Shown piece by piece: positions 24,612 through 33,344 of a DNA stretch of 64,000 bases. The stretch comes from Billgrantia pellis. Its GTDB lineage: Bacteria > Pseudomonadota > Gammaproteobacteria > Pseudomonadales > Halomonadaceae. The stretch lies in assembly GCF_008297955.1 (NCBI RefSeq), contig NZ_VTPY01000005.1:434001-498000 (forward strand), written 5' to 3'. The first letter of the stretch is position 1, and the number at the start of each line of letters is the position of its first letter. The notes beneath the pieces were generated by a model, which saw nothing but the letters and a program-made list of their open reading frames with translations, was not told the DNA's origin and searched no databases. The translations under genes were made by a program, and so were the position numbers.

Positions 24612-25691
24612 ATGGTGATTCGTGTCGTACTTCGTCTCATGGCGTGTGCCGGTCTGCTGATAGCCGCTTCGGCAGCGGCCCAGGCGCCGGCGCTGTCCGG
24701 CGATATCATCGCCGACCTGGAACGACTTCAGCAGGCGTTACGGCAAGGCGAACACGAGCGGGTGGGCGAGCGCGCTCGTGCCCAGGCCCGGCGCTTCGAG
24801 GGCGGCAACGCCACCGACCGTTGGGCCAGCGCCCTGTACCGCCAATTGGCGGCAGGAGCCGAGGCGAACACGGGGCGGCACGAGGCGGCGGCTGATCAGT
24901 TGCATCTGGCGCGCCAAGTGCAGGAAGCGCCACAGGAGCAGCGCGATCGCTGGCTGCGCGAGGAGGCGAGAATGCGGCTGGCCGCGGGCCAGCGTGAACG
25001 GGGTGTGAAGCTGCTGAGCGATTGGCTGCAGCAACATGACGGCGAGCCGGCGGAACGCTGGCGCCTGGCCCACGCATTGGCGAAACTCAAACGCTGGGAG
25101 GAGGCGGCGCAGTGGGTAGAACGAGCCCTGGCCGACGATGCCGATCCGGGTGAGCGTCGCCAGGCACTCGCGGTCGCCGTGTTTCAGCGTGCCGGACGGG
25201 GCCAGGAGGCTTTGGCGAACCTGGAGGATTCGCTGAACGCACAGGCCGAGCCCGCCGCGTGGCGGCGTGCCGCGGCGCTGGCCCAGGGGATTGGCGAGGC
25301 ACAGCGGGCCGCGGCGATCTGGGAGGCCGGCTGGCGGCTCGGGGTGTTGTCTGGAGAGGCCGATCTGCGCCAGCGCATCGAGCTACACCTGGCCGCCGGT
25401 ACGCCGGCCCGGGCAGCCGAATACCTGAAAGCGGCGCTGGACGACGAGGCGCTACCCGATACCCTGGCGAACCGGCGCCTGCTAGCCCGGGCTTGGGAGG
25501 AATCCCGCGACCGCAAGCGGGCGCTCGAAGCCTGGCGGGCGGTCGCTCAGCGTAGCGGTGAGGGCGGTGACTGGCAGCGCTTGGGACTGCTGGCTCACGC
25601 CTGGGGGCAGGACGAGCTGGCGCAAGAGGCCATGCAGCAAGCGCAACGCCGCGGAGTGGAGATCGATCCGCGTTGGCTCTCGACCCGCTAG
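24612..25691 (+). CDS. TPR-repeat periplasmic protein of the TonB2-type operon
   Basis: A 359-residue protein. A signal peptide ends at SAAAQA. It is followed by helical tetratricopeptide-like repeats (LERLQQALRQGEHERVGERA, RLAHALAKLKRWEEAAQWV and others) through the C-terminus. A TPR protein closes TonB2-type operons in Vibrio relatives; its contribution to transport is unclear. GAGGTAAG provides the ribosome-binding site. It is the last gene of the operon and converges on xthA, with a 34-base gap. Confidence 0.8.
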   Translation: MVIRVVLRLMACAGLLIAASAAAQAPALSGDIIADLERLQQALRQGEHERVGERARAQARRFEGGNATDRWASALYRQLAAGAEANTGRHEAAADQLHLARQVQEAPQEQRDRWLREEARMRLAAGQRERGVKLLSDWLQQHDGEPAERWRLAHALAKLKRWEEAAQWVERALADDADPGERRQALAVAVFQRAGRGQEALANLEDSLNAQAEPAAWRRAAALAQGIGEAQRAAAIWEAGWRLGVLSGEADLRQRIELHLAAGTPARAAEYLKAALDDEALPDTLANRRLLARAWEESRDRKRALEAWRAVAQRSGEGGDWQRLGLLAHAWGQDELAQEAMQQAQRRGVEIDPRWLSTR

Positions 25692-25725
25692 GAGGAGCCT
25701 TCCAGGCGGGCGAGGCCATAAGATC

Positions 25726-26559
25726 TTAGATGTCGAAATCGGTCCACACCGGGGCGTGGTCCGAGGGCCGCTCCATGGCGCGCGTTGCGTATTCGATGCC
25801 GGCACCCCGCACGCGCTCGGCCAGGGCTGGGGTCACCAGGATATGATCGATGCGCAGGCCCCGCCTGGGGTCGCGCTCGAAGCCGCGCGAGCGATAGTCG
25901 AACCAACTGAAACGATCGTCCGTGTCCGGATAGAGGACCCGGTAGCTGTCGGTCAGGCCCCAGTCCTTCAGGTTGCCGAGCCACTGCCTCTCGATCGGCT
26001 GGAAGCTGGTCTTGCCCTCGCGCAACCAGCGCTTGCGGTTGGCCTCGCCGATCCCGATGTCGATGTCTTCCGGCGAGATATTGAAGTCACCCATGACCAC
26101 CAGTCGCTCCTCGGGGCGATGCCGCTCCTTCAACATTCCGGTCAGGCGTGCATAGAAGTCCCGCTTGTTGGGAAACTTGGTCGGGTGGTCGATGTTCTCC
26201 CCCTGCGGGAAGTAGCCGTTCCACACCGTCAACGCCTGACCGTCTGCCGTGCGCAGGCGCGCGCCGATCAGGCGGCGCTGGGACTCTTCACCATCGTCGG
26301 GAAGTCCGAAGAACACCGCTTCAGGGCCTTCGGGGCAGAGCGTCTGGTGACACATCAGAGCAACGCCGTAGTGCCCCTTCTGGCCGTGAAAGTGCACGTG
26401 ATAGCCCATCGCCTGTACCGCTTCGCAGGGGAACTCGCTGTCGTGAACCTTGGTTTCCTGCAGTCCGATCACCAGCGGACGATGCGTGGTAATCAGTGCT
26501 TCGAGCTGATGCAGCCGGGCGCGCACTCCGTTGATATTGAACGACACCAGACGTATCAC
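25726..26559 (-). CDS. xthA: Exodeoxyribonuclease III (AP endonuclease)
   Basis: A 277-residue protein (E. coli XthA 268) of the EEP nuclease family. Motifs in order are SFNINGVRARL, GLQETKV (metal-binding Glu), NGYFPQGEN, MGDFNISPED, FSWFDYRSRGF, LRIDHILVT and PSDHAPV (catalytic Asp-His). It cuts 5' of abasic sites and degrades DNA 3' to 5' in base excision repair. The start codon is GTG 26559, which overlaps the stop of the small gene upstream by four bases (GTGA), so translation depends on that gene. Confidence 0.95.
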   Translation of the reverse strand: MIRLVSFNINGVRARLHQLEALITTHRPLVIGLQETKVHDSEFPCEAVQAMGYHVHFHGQKGHYGVALMCHQTLCPEGPEAVFFGLPDDGEESQRRLIGARLRTADGQALTVWNGYFPQGENIDHPTKFPNKRDFYARLTGMLKERHRPEERLVVMGDFNISPEDIDIGIGEANRKRWLREGKTSFQPIERQWLGNLKDWGLTDSYRVLYPDTDDRFSWFDYRSRGFERDPRRGLRIDHILVTPALAERVRGAGIEYATRAMERPSDHAPVWTDFDI

Positions 26560-26804
26560 TCGCCGCGCTCCTCATTGTTCTCTTCGTCGCTTCGGGGATG
26601 GATGGCGATATTCACCGCCTGTTCCTGACGCGCCAACTTGCGCGCTGCCTGCAGCTTGCGCTGCTGGCGTTTCTTCTGGATGAAGCGTCGCGACGAGGTC
26701 ACCTGGTCGGGATTCTCGTGACGCCACTTCTTGTAATCCTTGCGCTTGCCGGTGCGGATGGTCACCTTGTCGGCCAGCGAGCGTGTCTTCTTGCGGCGTG
26801 TCAT
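26556..26804 (-). CDS. Small highly basic protein coupled to xthA
   Basis: An 82-residue protein, strongly basic for its first 65 residues ([53 protein letters not shown]), then acidic at the end ([12 protein letters not shown]). No domain was recognised; the charge suggests nucleic-acid or ribosome binding. Its stop overlaps the GTG start of xthA. ATG 26804 is the best start; ATG 26837 would add 11 neutral residues. Coding is supported by the coupling and a sensible composition, not by a known family. Confidence 0.6.
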   Translation of the reverse strand: MTRRKKTRSLADKVTIRTGKRKDYKKWRHENPDQVTSSRRFIQKKRQQRKLQAARKLARQEQAVNIAIHPRSDEENNEERGE

Positions 26805-26890
26805 CAGGCCTGGCTCCATGAAGGTCGTTGGCAGCATGAAGGGGCATTCTACCAGTCCGTTGCAAGGGACGCGCCCTCGGCGCCATTGGC

Positions 26891-26899
26891 TGGTACAAT
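26891..26899 (+). promoter_or_regulatory. Extended -10 promoter candidate for rhlB
   Basis: TGGTACAAT is an extended -10 element (TGn-TACAAT) about 100 bases upstream of the rhlB start. No good -35 is seen, which extended -10 promoters do not require. Confidence 0.45.
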
Positions 26900-26997
26900 A
26901 CGCGGCTGTAAGAAGTTCAGGAAACGCTGACCGAATCGACGAGCGAGTTGAAGCGCAGCGTTTCTTCACCCATTGCTACGGACAAGACACACAGCTT

Positions 26998-28272
26998 ATG
27001 AGCGAGTCGGAACAGACCACAGCCCCGGCCGAGAACCGCAAGCCCAAGCGTCGTCGTCGCAAGCCGCGTCGCCGCCAGTCGAACTGGGATCTGCGCCAGT
27101 TTCAGGTGCCTGCCGTGGCGGGCAAGTGGCGTTTTCACGACTTTGACCTGCCGCTGCCCCTGATGCGCGCCATTCATGCATTGGGCTTCGAGTATTGCAC
27201 GCCGATTCAGGCCGAGGCGTTGACCCACACTCTGCTGGGCGGCGACGTGGTAGGCAAGGCGCAGACCGGCACCGGCAAGACGGCGGCGTTCCTGATATCG
27301 ATCCTGGCCTATTTTCTCGAAGAGGAGGCGCCGGATGGCCAGAAGCCCGGCGCACCGCGTGCCCTGATCGTGGCCCCGACCCGCGAACTCGCGTTGCAGA
27401 TCGAGAAGGACGCCAAGGCACTGGCACGCTTCACCGACCTCAATGTCGCCAGCGTAGTGGGTGGCATGGACTATCAGAAGCAGCGCGAACACCTGGGCAA
27501 GAAACTCGACATCCTGGTGGCGACACCCGGACGATTGCTCGACTTCCACGAGAAGCGCGACGTCGATCTCTCCCAGATCGAGATTCTAGTGCTCGACGAG
27601 GCCGACCGCATGCTGTCGATGGGCTTCATTCCCGACGTCAAGCGCATCATCCGGCATACGCCGAAGAAGGAGGAGCGCCAGACCTTCCTGTTCTCGGCAA
27701 CGTTCTCGCAGGACATTCTCAACCTGGCCAGCCAATGGACTCACCAGCCGACTCACGTCGAGATCGAAGTCACGGTGGACAACAAGGCCAACATCGATCA
27801 GCGCGTCTACATGGTCAGCGACGACGACAAGCCGCGCCTGTTGGTCAACTTGCTCAAGCAGGAGAGCTTCGACCGGGTGATGGTGTTCGGCAACCGGCGT
27901 GACCTGGTGCGCAAGCTGGAGAGCCTGCTCAAGAAGGCCGACATCAATGTGGCGATGCTCTCCGGCGACGTGCCGCAGAATCAGCGCATCAAGACGCTGG
28001 AGCGTTTTCGAGAGGGCGAGGTGCAGGTACTGGTGGCGACCGATGTGGCCGGCCGCGGCATTCATATCGAAGATGTCAGCCACGTGATCAATTACACCCT
28101 GCCCGAGGATCCGGAGGATTACGTGCATCGTATCGGCCGTACCGGTCGCGCTGGGGCTGCCGGGGTGTCGATCAGCTTCGTCGGAGAGGAGGATGCCTTC
28201 TCGCTGCCGGAAATCGAGCGCTACATTCAGGACAAGCTGCCCTGCGTGCATCCGCCCGAAGGACTGCTGTAA
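26998..28272 (+). CDS. rhlB: DEAD-box ATP-dependent RNA helicase, RhlB-type
   Basis: A 424-residue helicase. A basic N-terminal tail ([12 protein letters not shown]) precedes the Q motif region ([12 protein letters not shown]). Motif I is AQTGTGKT, Ia [37 protein letters not shown] and [10 protein letters not shown]. RhlB unwinds structured RNA and serves the degradosome in relatives. The start is ATG 26998; the open frame extends upstream, but into the promoter region. It ends five bases before dinG, so the two may be co-transcribed. Confidence 0.88.
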   Translation: MSESEQTTAPAENRKPKRRRRKPRRRQSNWDLRQFQVPAVAGKWRFHDFDLPLPLMRAIHALGFEYCTPIQAEALTHTLLGGDVVGKAQTGTGKTAAFLISILAYFLEEEAPDGQKPGAPRALIVAPTRELALQIEKDAKALARFTDLNVASVVGGMDYQKQREHLGKKLDILVATPGRLLDFHEKRDVDLSQIEILVLDEADRMLSMGFIPDVKRIIRHTPKKEERQTFLFSATFSQDILNLASQWTHQPTHVEIEVTVDNKANIDQRVYMVSDDDKPRLLVNLLKQESFDRVMVFGNRRDLVRKLESLLKKADINVAMLSGDVPQNQRIKTLERFREGEVQVLVATDVAGRGIHIEDVSHVINYTLPEDPEDYVHRIGRTGRAGAAGVSISFVGEEDAFSLPEIERYIQDKLPCVHPPEGLL

Positions 28273-28277
28273 CGGTC

Positions 28278-30422
28278 ATGCTGGACGAGGCCCTGAAGGG
28301 TGAGATACAGGCCGCCTATCGCCGCGTGCTGGAGGCCCAGGGGCTGACGCCACGCTACGGCCAGCGACTGATGATCGCCGAGATCGCCCGCACGCTCAGC
28401 GCCATCGAGGTCGACGAGGCCGGCCGGCGGCTCTCCGACGAGCACGTCTGCGTGCTCGAGGCGGGCACAGGTACCGGCAAGACCCTGGCCTACCTGCTTG
28501 CAGCGCTGCCGGTGGCCAAGGCCAAGGGCAAGCGCCTGGTTATCGCCACAGCGACCATTGCTCTGCAGGAACAGGTGCTGCTGCAGGACCTGCCCACCCT
28601 CAAGGCCCACAGCGGGCTCGACTTCGACTACGCCCTGGCCAAGGGGCGCGGACGCTACGTCTGCCTGACACGCCTGGAGCAGGCGCTCGATGGCGTCGAG
28701 GACAACCCGACCCTGTCGCTTTTTGAGCAGAGCCTGGCCCAGGGCGCCGGCGATCATTTCCTGGCACTGGTGCAGGAGATGGCCGACGCCTACGGCAGCG
28801 GTCGCTGGCAAGGGGATCGCGAGAGCTGGCCGGCAGCCATCGAGGATACCGATTGGCGGCGCCTGACCATCGATCACCGTCAGTGTACCAACCGCCGCTG
28901 CGGCCACTTCGGGGCTTGTGCCTTCTTCCGCGCCCGCCGCGACCTCGAGAACGCCGACATCATCGTAGCCAATCACGACCTGGTGCTGGCCGACCTGTCG
29001 CTGGGCGGCGGCGTGGTGCTGCCGCCTCCCGGCGATTGCATCTACGTCTTCGATGAAGGCCATCATCTTCCGGACAAGGCGCTGACCCACTTCGCCCACC
29101 GGGTGGGCGTCAACGGCACGCTGCGCTGGCTGGGCAATCTGAAGAAATCGCTGGCCGAGCTGAATCAGGCGCTGGCCATTCAGCCAACCCTGGCGCGGCT
29201 GCTGGCCAGTCTGCCGGAAAACATCGCGGCACTCGAGCCGCGCCTGGGCGAGGCGTTTTCGCTGGGGCATCAACTGGCGGGGCGTGTCCACGGATTGGAG
29301 GAGGGCGAGGAGAGCCACCAGTATCGCTTCGAGATGGGCCGAGTGCCCGATGCTCTATGCGAGCACGCCGGCCATTTGTTGGTGGGCTTCGCCGAACTCT
29401 CGCGTACGCTCGAAACCATGAGCGATATCCTGCGCGAGAGCCTCGACCCCGATAAGCACACCGGGCTCGAGCGCGAGCAGGCCGAGGCGTGGCTGCCGCT
29501 GCTGGCGCTATTGCATGGGCGGGCACTGGAGGCACATGGTCTGTGGGAGGCGTATGCCGAGATCGATAGGGACGGTGAGGCGCCGCGGGCGCGCTGGCTG
29601 ACGCTCGAGCGCTTCGGCGCCGATCCCGAACTGACCTTCTCGGCGAGCCCCGTGTCGGCCGCGCCGACCCTGGCCAGGAGCCTGTGGGGGAGCTGCTTCG
29701 GTGCCGTGGTGACCTCGGCCACGCTCACCGCGCTGGGTCGTTTCGAGCGCCTGCAGGAGCGGGCCGGGCTCGCTAATCGCTACCGCTACCAGCGTCTGCC
29801 GAGCCCCTTCGACTACTCCCGCGCGGTGCTCAGCGTGCCGCGTCTGGCCGCCGATCCCGGCAATCGCGACGCCCACGAGCGCGCCATCGTCGATTTCGTC
29901 ACCGAACTGGGTGACAAGGAAGCGGTGCTGATGCTGTTTTCGTCGCGGGCCCAACTGCGTGCGGTGGAGAAGACGCTGCCGGCGAAGTGGCGCGAGCGGG
30001 TGTTGGCACAGGATCGGCTACCTAAGCGCGAACTGATCGAGCGCCATCGAGCGCGAGTGGATGCCGGGGAGGGCAGTATCATCTTCGGCCTGGCGAGCTT
30101 CGCCGAAGGCATCGACCTGCCGGGCGACTACCTGACCCATGTGGTGATCACCCGGCTGCCGTTTGCCGTACCCGACGATCCCGTCGGCGCGACGCTTGCT
30201 GAGTGGATCGAGAGTCGGGGCGGCAACCCCTTCATGCGCATCAGCGTGCCCGACGCCTCGATCAAGCTGGTGCAGGCCTGCGGCCGGCTGATCCGCAAGG
30301 AGGCCGACCAGGGGCGCATCACGCTGCTCGACCGCCGCGTGCTCACCCGTCGCTACGGTCGGGCGCTGCTCGATGCGCTGCCTCCCTTCCGGCGCGAGAT
30401 CGACGGTTTCGAGACTTCCTGA
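28278..30422 (+). CDS. dinG: ATP-dependent DNA helicase DinG (Fe-S, XPD-like)
   Basis: A 714-residue superfamily 2 helicase, nearly the length of E. coli DinG (716). Walker A is EAGTGTGKT at 61-69. Four cysteines that bind a 4Fe-4S cluster lie in YVCLTR and in CTNRRCGHFGAC. The DEAH box reads DEGHH. C-terminal motifs include FGLASFAEGIDLPG, and RLPF and QACGRLIRKEADQG near the end. DinG unwinds R-loops and other structures at stalled forks. It lies five bases after rhlB. Confidence 0.92.
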   Translation: MLDEALKGEIQAAYRRVLEAQGLTPRYGQRLMIAEIARTLSAIEVDEAGRRLSDEHVCVLEAGTGTGKTLAYLLAALPVAKAKGKRLVIATATIALQEQVLLQDLPTLKAHSGLDFDYALAKGRGRYVCLTRLEQALDGVEDNPTLSLFEQSLAQGAGDHFLALVQEMADAYGSGRWQGDRESWPAAIEDTDWRRLTIDHRQCTNRRCGHFGACAFFRARRDLENADIIVANHDLVLADLSLGGGVVLPPPGDCIYVFDEGHHLPDKALTHFAHRVGVNGTLRWLGNLKKSLAELNQALAIQPTLARLLASLPENIAALEPRLGEAFSLGHQLAGRVHGLEEGEESHQYRFEMGRVPDALCEHAGHLLVGFAELSRTLETMSDILRESLDPDKHTGLEREQAEAWLPLLALLHGRALEAHGLWEAYAEIDRDGEAPRARWLTLERFGADPELTFSASPVSAAPTLARSLWGSCFGAVVTSATLTALGRFERLQERAGLANRYRYQRLPSPFDYSRAVLSVPRLAADPGNRDAHERAIVDFVTELGDKEAVLMLFSSRAQLRAVEKTLPAKWRERVLAQDRLPKRELIERHRARVDAGEGSIIFGLASFAEGIDLPGDYLTHVVITRLPFAVPDDPVGATLAEWIESRGGNPFMRISVPDASIKLVQACGRLIRKEADQGRITLLDRRVLTRRYGRALLDALPPFRREIDGFETS

Positions 30423-30436
30423 GCGGCATGAGCGCA

Positions 30437-30460
30437 GCAGGCCCGTTCCGGCGGGCCTGC
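30437..30460. terminator. Hairpin between convergent dinG and the DAHP synthase gene
   Basis: A perfect 9-bp stem GCAGGCCCG / CGGGCCTGC with a six-base loop, in the 57-base gap between convergent genes. It is symmetric and could terminate either strand; neither side has a T run. Confidence 0.5.
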
Positions 30461-30479
30461 CGATGAGGGATGCGTCGGT

Positions 30480-31556
30480 TCAGCTCGCCTGGCGCTGTTC
30501 GAGTAACGGCATGAGTTTGCGGGCCATGCGTGTCATGACCTCCTCGGTGGTAGGCCAGTCGATGCAGGCATCGGTGACTGAGACGCCGTACTGCATCTGG
30601 CTGTGATCGTCGAGAATCTTCTGGCTGCCCCAGCCAAGATTGGATTCAACCATCAGCCCCATGATCGAGCGATTGCCCTCGAGGATCTGGTGGGTGACGT
30701 TCTCCATCACCAGCGGCTGCAGCGCCGGGTCCTTGTTGGAATTGGCATGGGAGCAGTCGATCATGATGTTGGGCTTCACCCCCGCCTTGCGCAGCTCCTG
30801 CTCGGCGAGCGCGACGCTGACGCTGTCGTAGTTGGGCTTGCCGTTGCCCCCACGCAGCACCACGTGAGCATAAGCGTTGCCGCGGGTACGAATGATCGCC
30901 ACTTGGCCGCTCTGGTTGATGCCCAGGAAATTGTGAGGATGCGAGACCGACTGCAAGGCGTTGATCGCCACATCCAGGCTGCCGTCGGTGCCGTTCTTGA
31001 AACCGACGGGGCTGGACAGGCCCGAAGACATTTCGCGATGCGTCTGGGATTCGGTGGTGCGTGCGCCGATCGCCGACCAGCTGATACAGTCCTGCAGATA
31101 TTGGGGGGAAATGGGATCGAGGGCTTCGGTGGCCAGCGGTAGACCGAGCTCGGACAGCTCCACCAGCAGCCGTCTCGCGATGTGCAAACCTTCCTCGATC
31201 TCGAACGAACCGTTCAGGTGAGGGTCGTTGATCAGGCCCTTCCAGCCAACCGTCGTGCGGGGCTTCTCGAAGTAGACGCGCATCACGATGTAGAGACTTT
31301 CCTTGACTTCATCAGCCAAGCGACGCAATCGGCGGGCGTAATCGAGAGCGGCATTCACGTCATGGATCGAGCAAGGGCCAACCACCACCAGCAGGCGCGG
31401 GTCGCTTCCGTCGAGAATGTTCTGGATCGTCCGGCGGCCCTCGATCACCATCCTCTCGGCGGTTTCGGTCAAGGGAATTTCATTCTTGAGCGCTTGAGGC
31501 GTGATCAGGACGTCCTGGGACAGAACGTTGAGGTTGCTGACCTGCTGATCTGACAT
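30480..31556 (-). CDS. 3-deoxy-7-phosphoheptulonate (DAHP) synthase, class I (AroFGH type)
   Basis: A 358-residue enzyme of the AroF/AroG/AroH family (E. coli 348-356). It condenses phosphoenolpyruvate and erythrose 4-phosphate, the first step of the shikimate pathway. Hallmarks are RLLVVVGPCSIHD, the YFEKPRTTVGWKGLINDP segment, WSAIGARTTESQTHRE, GFKNGTDG and MIDCSHANSNKD, then GNRSIMGLMVESNL. Which amino acid inhibits it cannot be told reliably. ATG 31556 was chosen for its AGGT ribosome-binding site and the family length; ATG 31589 would add 11 residues. It is monocistronic. Confidence 0.92.
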   Translation of the reverse strand: MSDQQVSNLNVLSQDVLITPQALKNEIPLTETAERMVIEGRRTIQNILDGSDPRLLVVVGPCSIHDVNAALDYARRLRRLADEVKESLYIVMRVYFEKPRTTVGWKGLINDPHLNGSFEIEEGLHIARRLLVELSELGLPLATEALDPISPQYLQDCISWSAIGARTTESQTHREMSSGLSSPVGFKNGTDGSLDVAINALQSVSHPHNFLGINQSGQVAIIRTRGNAYAHVVLRGGNGKPNYDSVSVALAEQELRKAGVKPNIMIDCSHANSNKDPALQPLVMENVTHQILEGNRSIMGLMVESNLGWGSQKILDDHSQMQYGVSVTDACIDWPTTEEVMTRMARKLMPLLEQRQAS

Positions 31557-31857
31557 GTTGCTACCTGTGTCGTGATGCGTTGAAGGCAAGTGGGAGAACT
31601 ACTATACACCCGCCGAGGAGGAAAACCGCAATCGCAACGGAACCCGACGTTGGCGCGCTTGTCACAGCGCCGGCGCATGGCGGCCGGCTTGATGCGCGGC
31701 CAAGAAACAGGAACACTTGCTTCAACGAAAGACGAATTCGTCCAGGGACTTTCAGCGGCCAAACTGGCTCCAGGTTGATACCATGCATGCAGACTCCGTT
31801 ACGACGCTTCCGTTACGCCCGTCCTGTCAGGGCAGCTCCCGGCCAGGGGGCATGTGA
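31557..31857. other. Intergenic region between divergent DAHP synthase and rpoE genes
   Basis: This 301-base gap holds no convincing gene. It must contain promoters for both divergent genes. No clear sigma-E consensus (GAACTT-N16-TCTGA) was found before rpoE; GGAACACTT at about 31709 is only a partial match without a matching -10. The upstream end has an AT-richer patch (CTACTATACACC) suited to the DAHP synthase promoter. Confidence 0.4.
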
Positions 31858-32463
31858 ATGGGCAACCGGGAAACCGATCAACAGCTCGTCGAGCGCGCGC
31901 AGAAGGGCGATACACGAGCCTTCGACCTGCTGGTAAAGAAATATCAGCACAAGATCATCGGGCTGATCGGTCGCTATATCCAGGATCACGCCGAGGTGCA
32001 GGATGTGGCTCAGGAGGCCTTCATCAAGGCCTACCGGGCGCTGGGCAACTTTCGGTCCGAGAGCGCCTTCTATACCTGGATGTACCGCATCGCCATCAAT
32101 ACCGCAAAGAATCATCTGGTATCGAAGGGGCGCAGACCGCCGGGCAGCGATCTCGATATCGTCGATGCCGAGATCCTCGATCACAGCGGCCGGCTCGCCG
32201 ATATCGAGACGCCGGAGTCTTCGCTGGCACGCGACCAACTCGAGGCAGCGGTATTCGAGGCGATCGAGAACCTGCCCGACGACCTGCGTACGGCCATTAC
32301 TCTGCGCGAACTCGACGGACTTTCGTACGAGGATATCGCCAATATCATGCAATGTCCGGTGGGGACGGTACGCTCGCGTATCTTCCGTGCCAGGGAGGCA
32401 GTCGATCAACACATTCAGCCACTGGTGACCACCGCCAGGACGCGGGAATCGGTGACCGAATGA
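31858..32463 (+). CDS. rpoE: RNA polymerase sigma factor RpoE (AlgU), group 4/ECF
   Basis: A 201-residue ECF sigma factor. Region 2 contains DLLVKKYQHKIIGLIGRYI and DVAQEAFIKAYRALGNFR, then FYTWMYRIAINTAKNHL. Region 4 contains LPDDLRTAITLRELDGLSYE and MQCPVGTVRSRIFRAREA. It directs transcription of envelope-stress genes, and in Pseudomonas relatives also of alginate. It is first in the module with the anti-sigma factor and its helper. ATG 31858 has a GGGGGC purine stretch upstream. Confidence 0.95.
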   Translation: MGNRETDQQLVERAQKGDTRAFDLLVKKYQHKIIGLIGRYIQDHAEVQDVAQEAFIKAYRALGNFRSESAFYTWMYRIAINTAKNHLVSKGRRPPGSDLDIVDAEILDHSGRLADIETPESSLARDQLEAAVFEAIENLPDDLRTAITLRELDGLSYEDIANIMQCPVGTVRSRIFRAREAVDQHIQPLVTTARTRESVTE

Positions 32464-32492
32464 TTTTTTTCACGGGTTTTCGCCTCTTCGCT

Positions 32493-32519
32493 GAACTGTC
32501 TCGCGTCGATGGCGTCTGA
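32493..32519 (+). promoter_or_regulatory. Sigma-E/AlgU-type promoter candidate before mucA
   Basis: GAACTG (32493-32498) and TCTGA (32515-32519) are separated by 16 bases, matching the RpoE/AlgU consensus GAACTT-N16/17-TCTGA with one -35 mismatch. It lies in the 176-base gap between rpoE and mucA. A T run (32464-32470) after a weak 4-bp stem at the end of rpoE may partly separate the two genes. Confidence 0.5.
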
Positions 32520-32523
32520 AGCA

Positions 32524-32551
32524 TTGACCGTCGCTTGGCGACGGCTATATG
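32524..32551 (+). promoter_or_regulatory. Sigma-70-type promoter with palindromic spacer before mucA
   Basis: TTGACC (32524-32529) and TATATG (32546-32551) are spaced by 16 bases. The spacer region contains a perfect inverted repeat CCGTCGC-TTG-GCGACGG (32528-32544), placed where a repressor could sit. The ATG of mucA is 89 bases downstream. Confidence 0.5.
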
Positions 32552-32639
32552 GGCTGCCGGTATCCCAGACGAAGGTGTTCGGGATGCCGAAATCATTGGT
32601 TGCAAGGCGGGGTGCCTTGACAATGTGGGGGTGTGAGGA

Positions 32640-33344
32640 ATGAGTCAGAATGCACGGGAGTCGCTTTCTGCCCTGATGGACGGCGAAGGTGATGATCTCG
32701 AGCTGCGTCGAGTGCTCAAGTCTCTCGAGGACGAGCCGGACGCAGCCGACGCATGGCGACGCTATCACTTGATGCGCAGCCTGATGCGGCGGGATCATGA
32801 CATCGATGTCAGCATGGATATCTCGGCCGGCATCATGGCCCGGCTGGAGCAGGAGCCGGTTCCGCTTCGGGAAGAGACGCCTTTCGTATCGCGGCGCACC
32901 CAGCCCTTCGCCCGCAGCGCCGGCATCGCTGCTGCCGTCACCCTGATGGTGATTACCGGCGTACAGTTTTACAGTGGCAGCGATTTCACACGCAGTAGCG
33001 GCAGCGGTACGGAGCTTGCCGAGAGCGAGTCACCGTCATCCGTCGGGCAGTCGCAGCCCAGCCTGGTCTCGCGCGTCGGCGTCCAGGCTTCGCCGGTCGG
33101 CATGCCCCTCTTCTCGCCAGCCGCTTCTTCGAGTGCTCAGTCCGGCGCCATGCCCGTCGGCGTGGGCGCTGACAGGCCGCTTTTCCTGACGCCGAATCCG
33201 CGCCAGTCGCATACCGATCAGGAACAGGCACGACTGCTGCAATCCTATCTCGACCGTCACGCCGAGGGCACCACCTACCGCAGCGGCGATGCATGGATGC
33301 CCTTGTTACGTGCTTCGGGTAGCGAGACGCTGGGGCAACGCTGA
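32640..33344 (+). CDS. mucA: Anti-sigma-E factor, RseA/MucA-like
   Basis: A 234-residue inner-membrane anti-sigma factor. The cytoplasmic N-terminus begins ESLSALMDGEGDDLELRRVL, the conserved sigma-binding helix. A membrane segment lies near 102-115 (AAAVTLMVITGVQF). The periplasmic half is Ser/Pro/Gly-rich, ending in a conserved YLDRHAEGTTY segment. It holds RpoE inactive until regulated proteolysis. TGTGAGGA precedes ATG 32640. The stop shares a base with the mucB start. Confidence 0.85.
   Translation: MSQNARESLSALMDGEGDDLELRRVLKSLEDEPDAADAWRRYHLMRSLMRRDHDIDVSMDISAGIMARLEQEPVPLREETPFVSRRTQPFARSAGIAAAVTLMVITGVQFYSGSDFTRSSGSGTELAESESPSSVGQSQPSLVSRVGVQASPVGMPLFSPAASSSAQSGAMPVGVGADRPLFLTPNPRQSHTDQEQARLLQSYLDRHAEGTTYRSGDAWMPLLRASGSETLGQR

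Noticed and set aside
32449..32470. A full rho-independent terminator after rpoE
   Set aside because: The stem is only four base pairs (TCGG-TGA-CCGA) before the T run; it was kept only as a possible weak attenuator.
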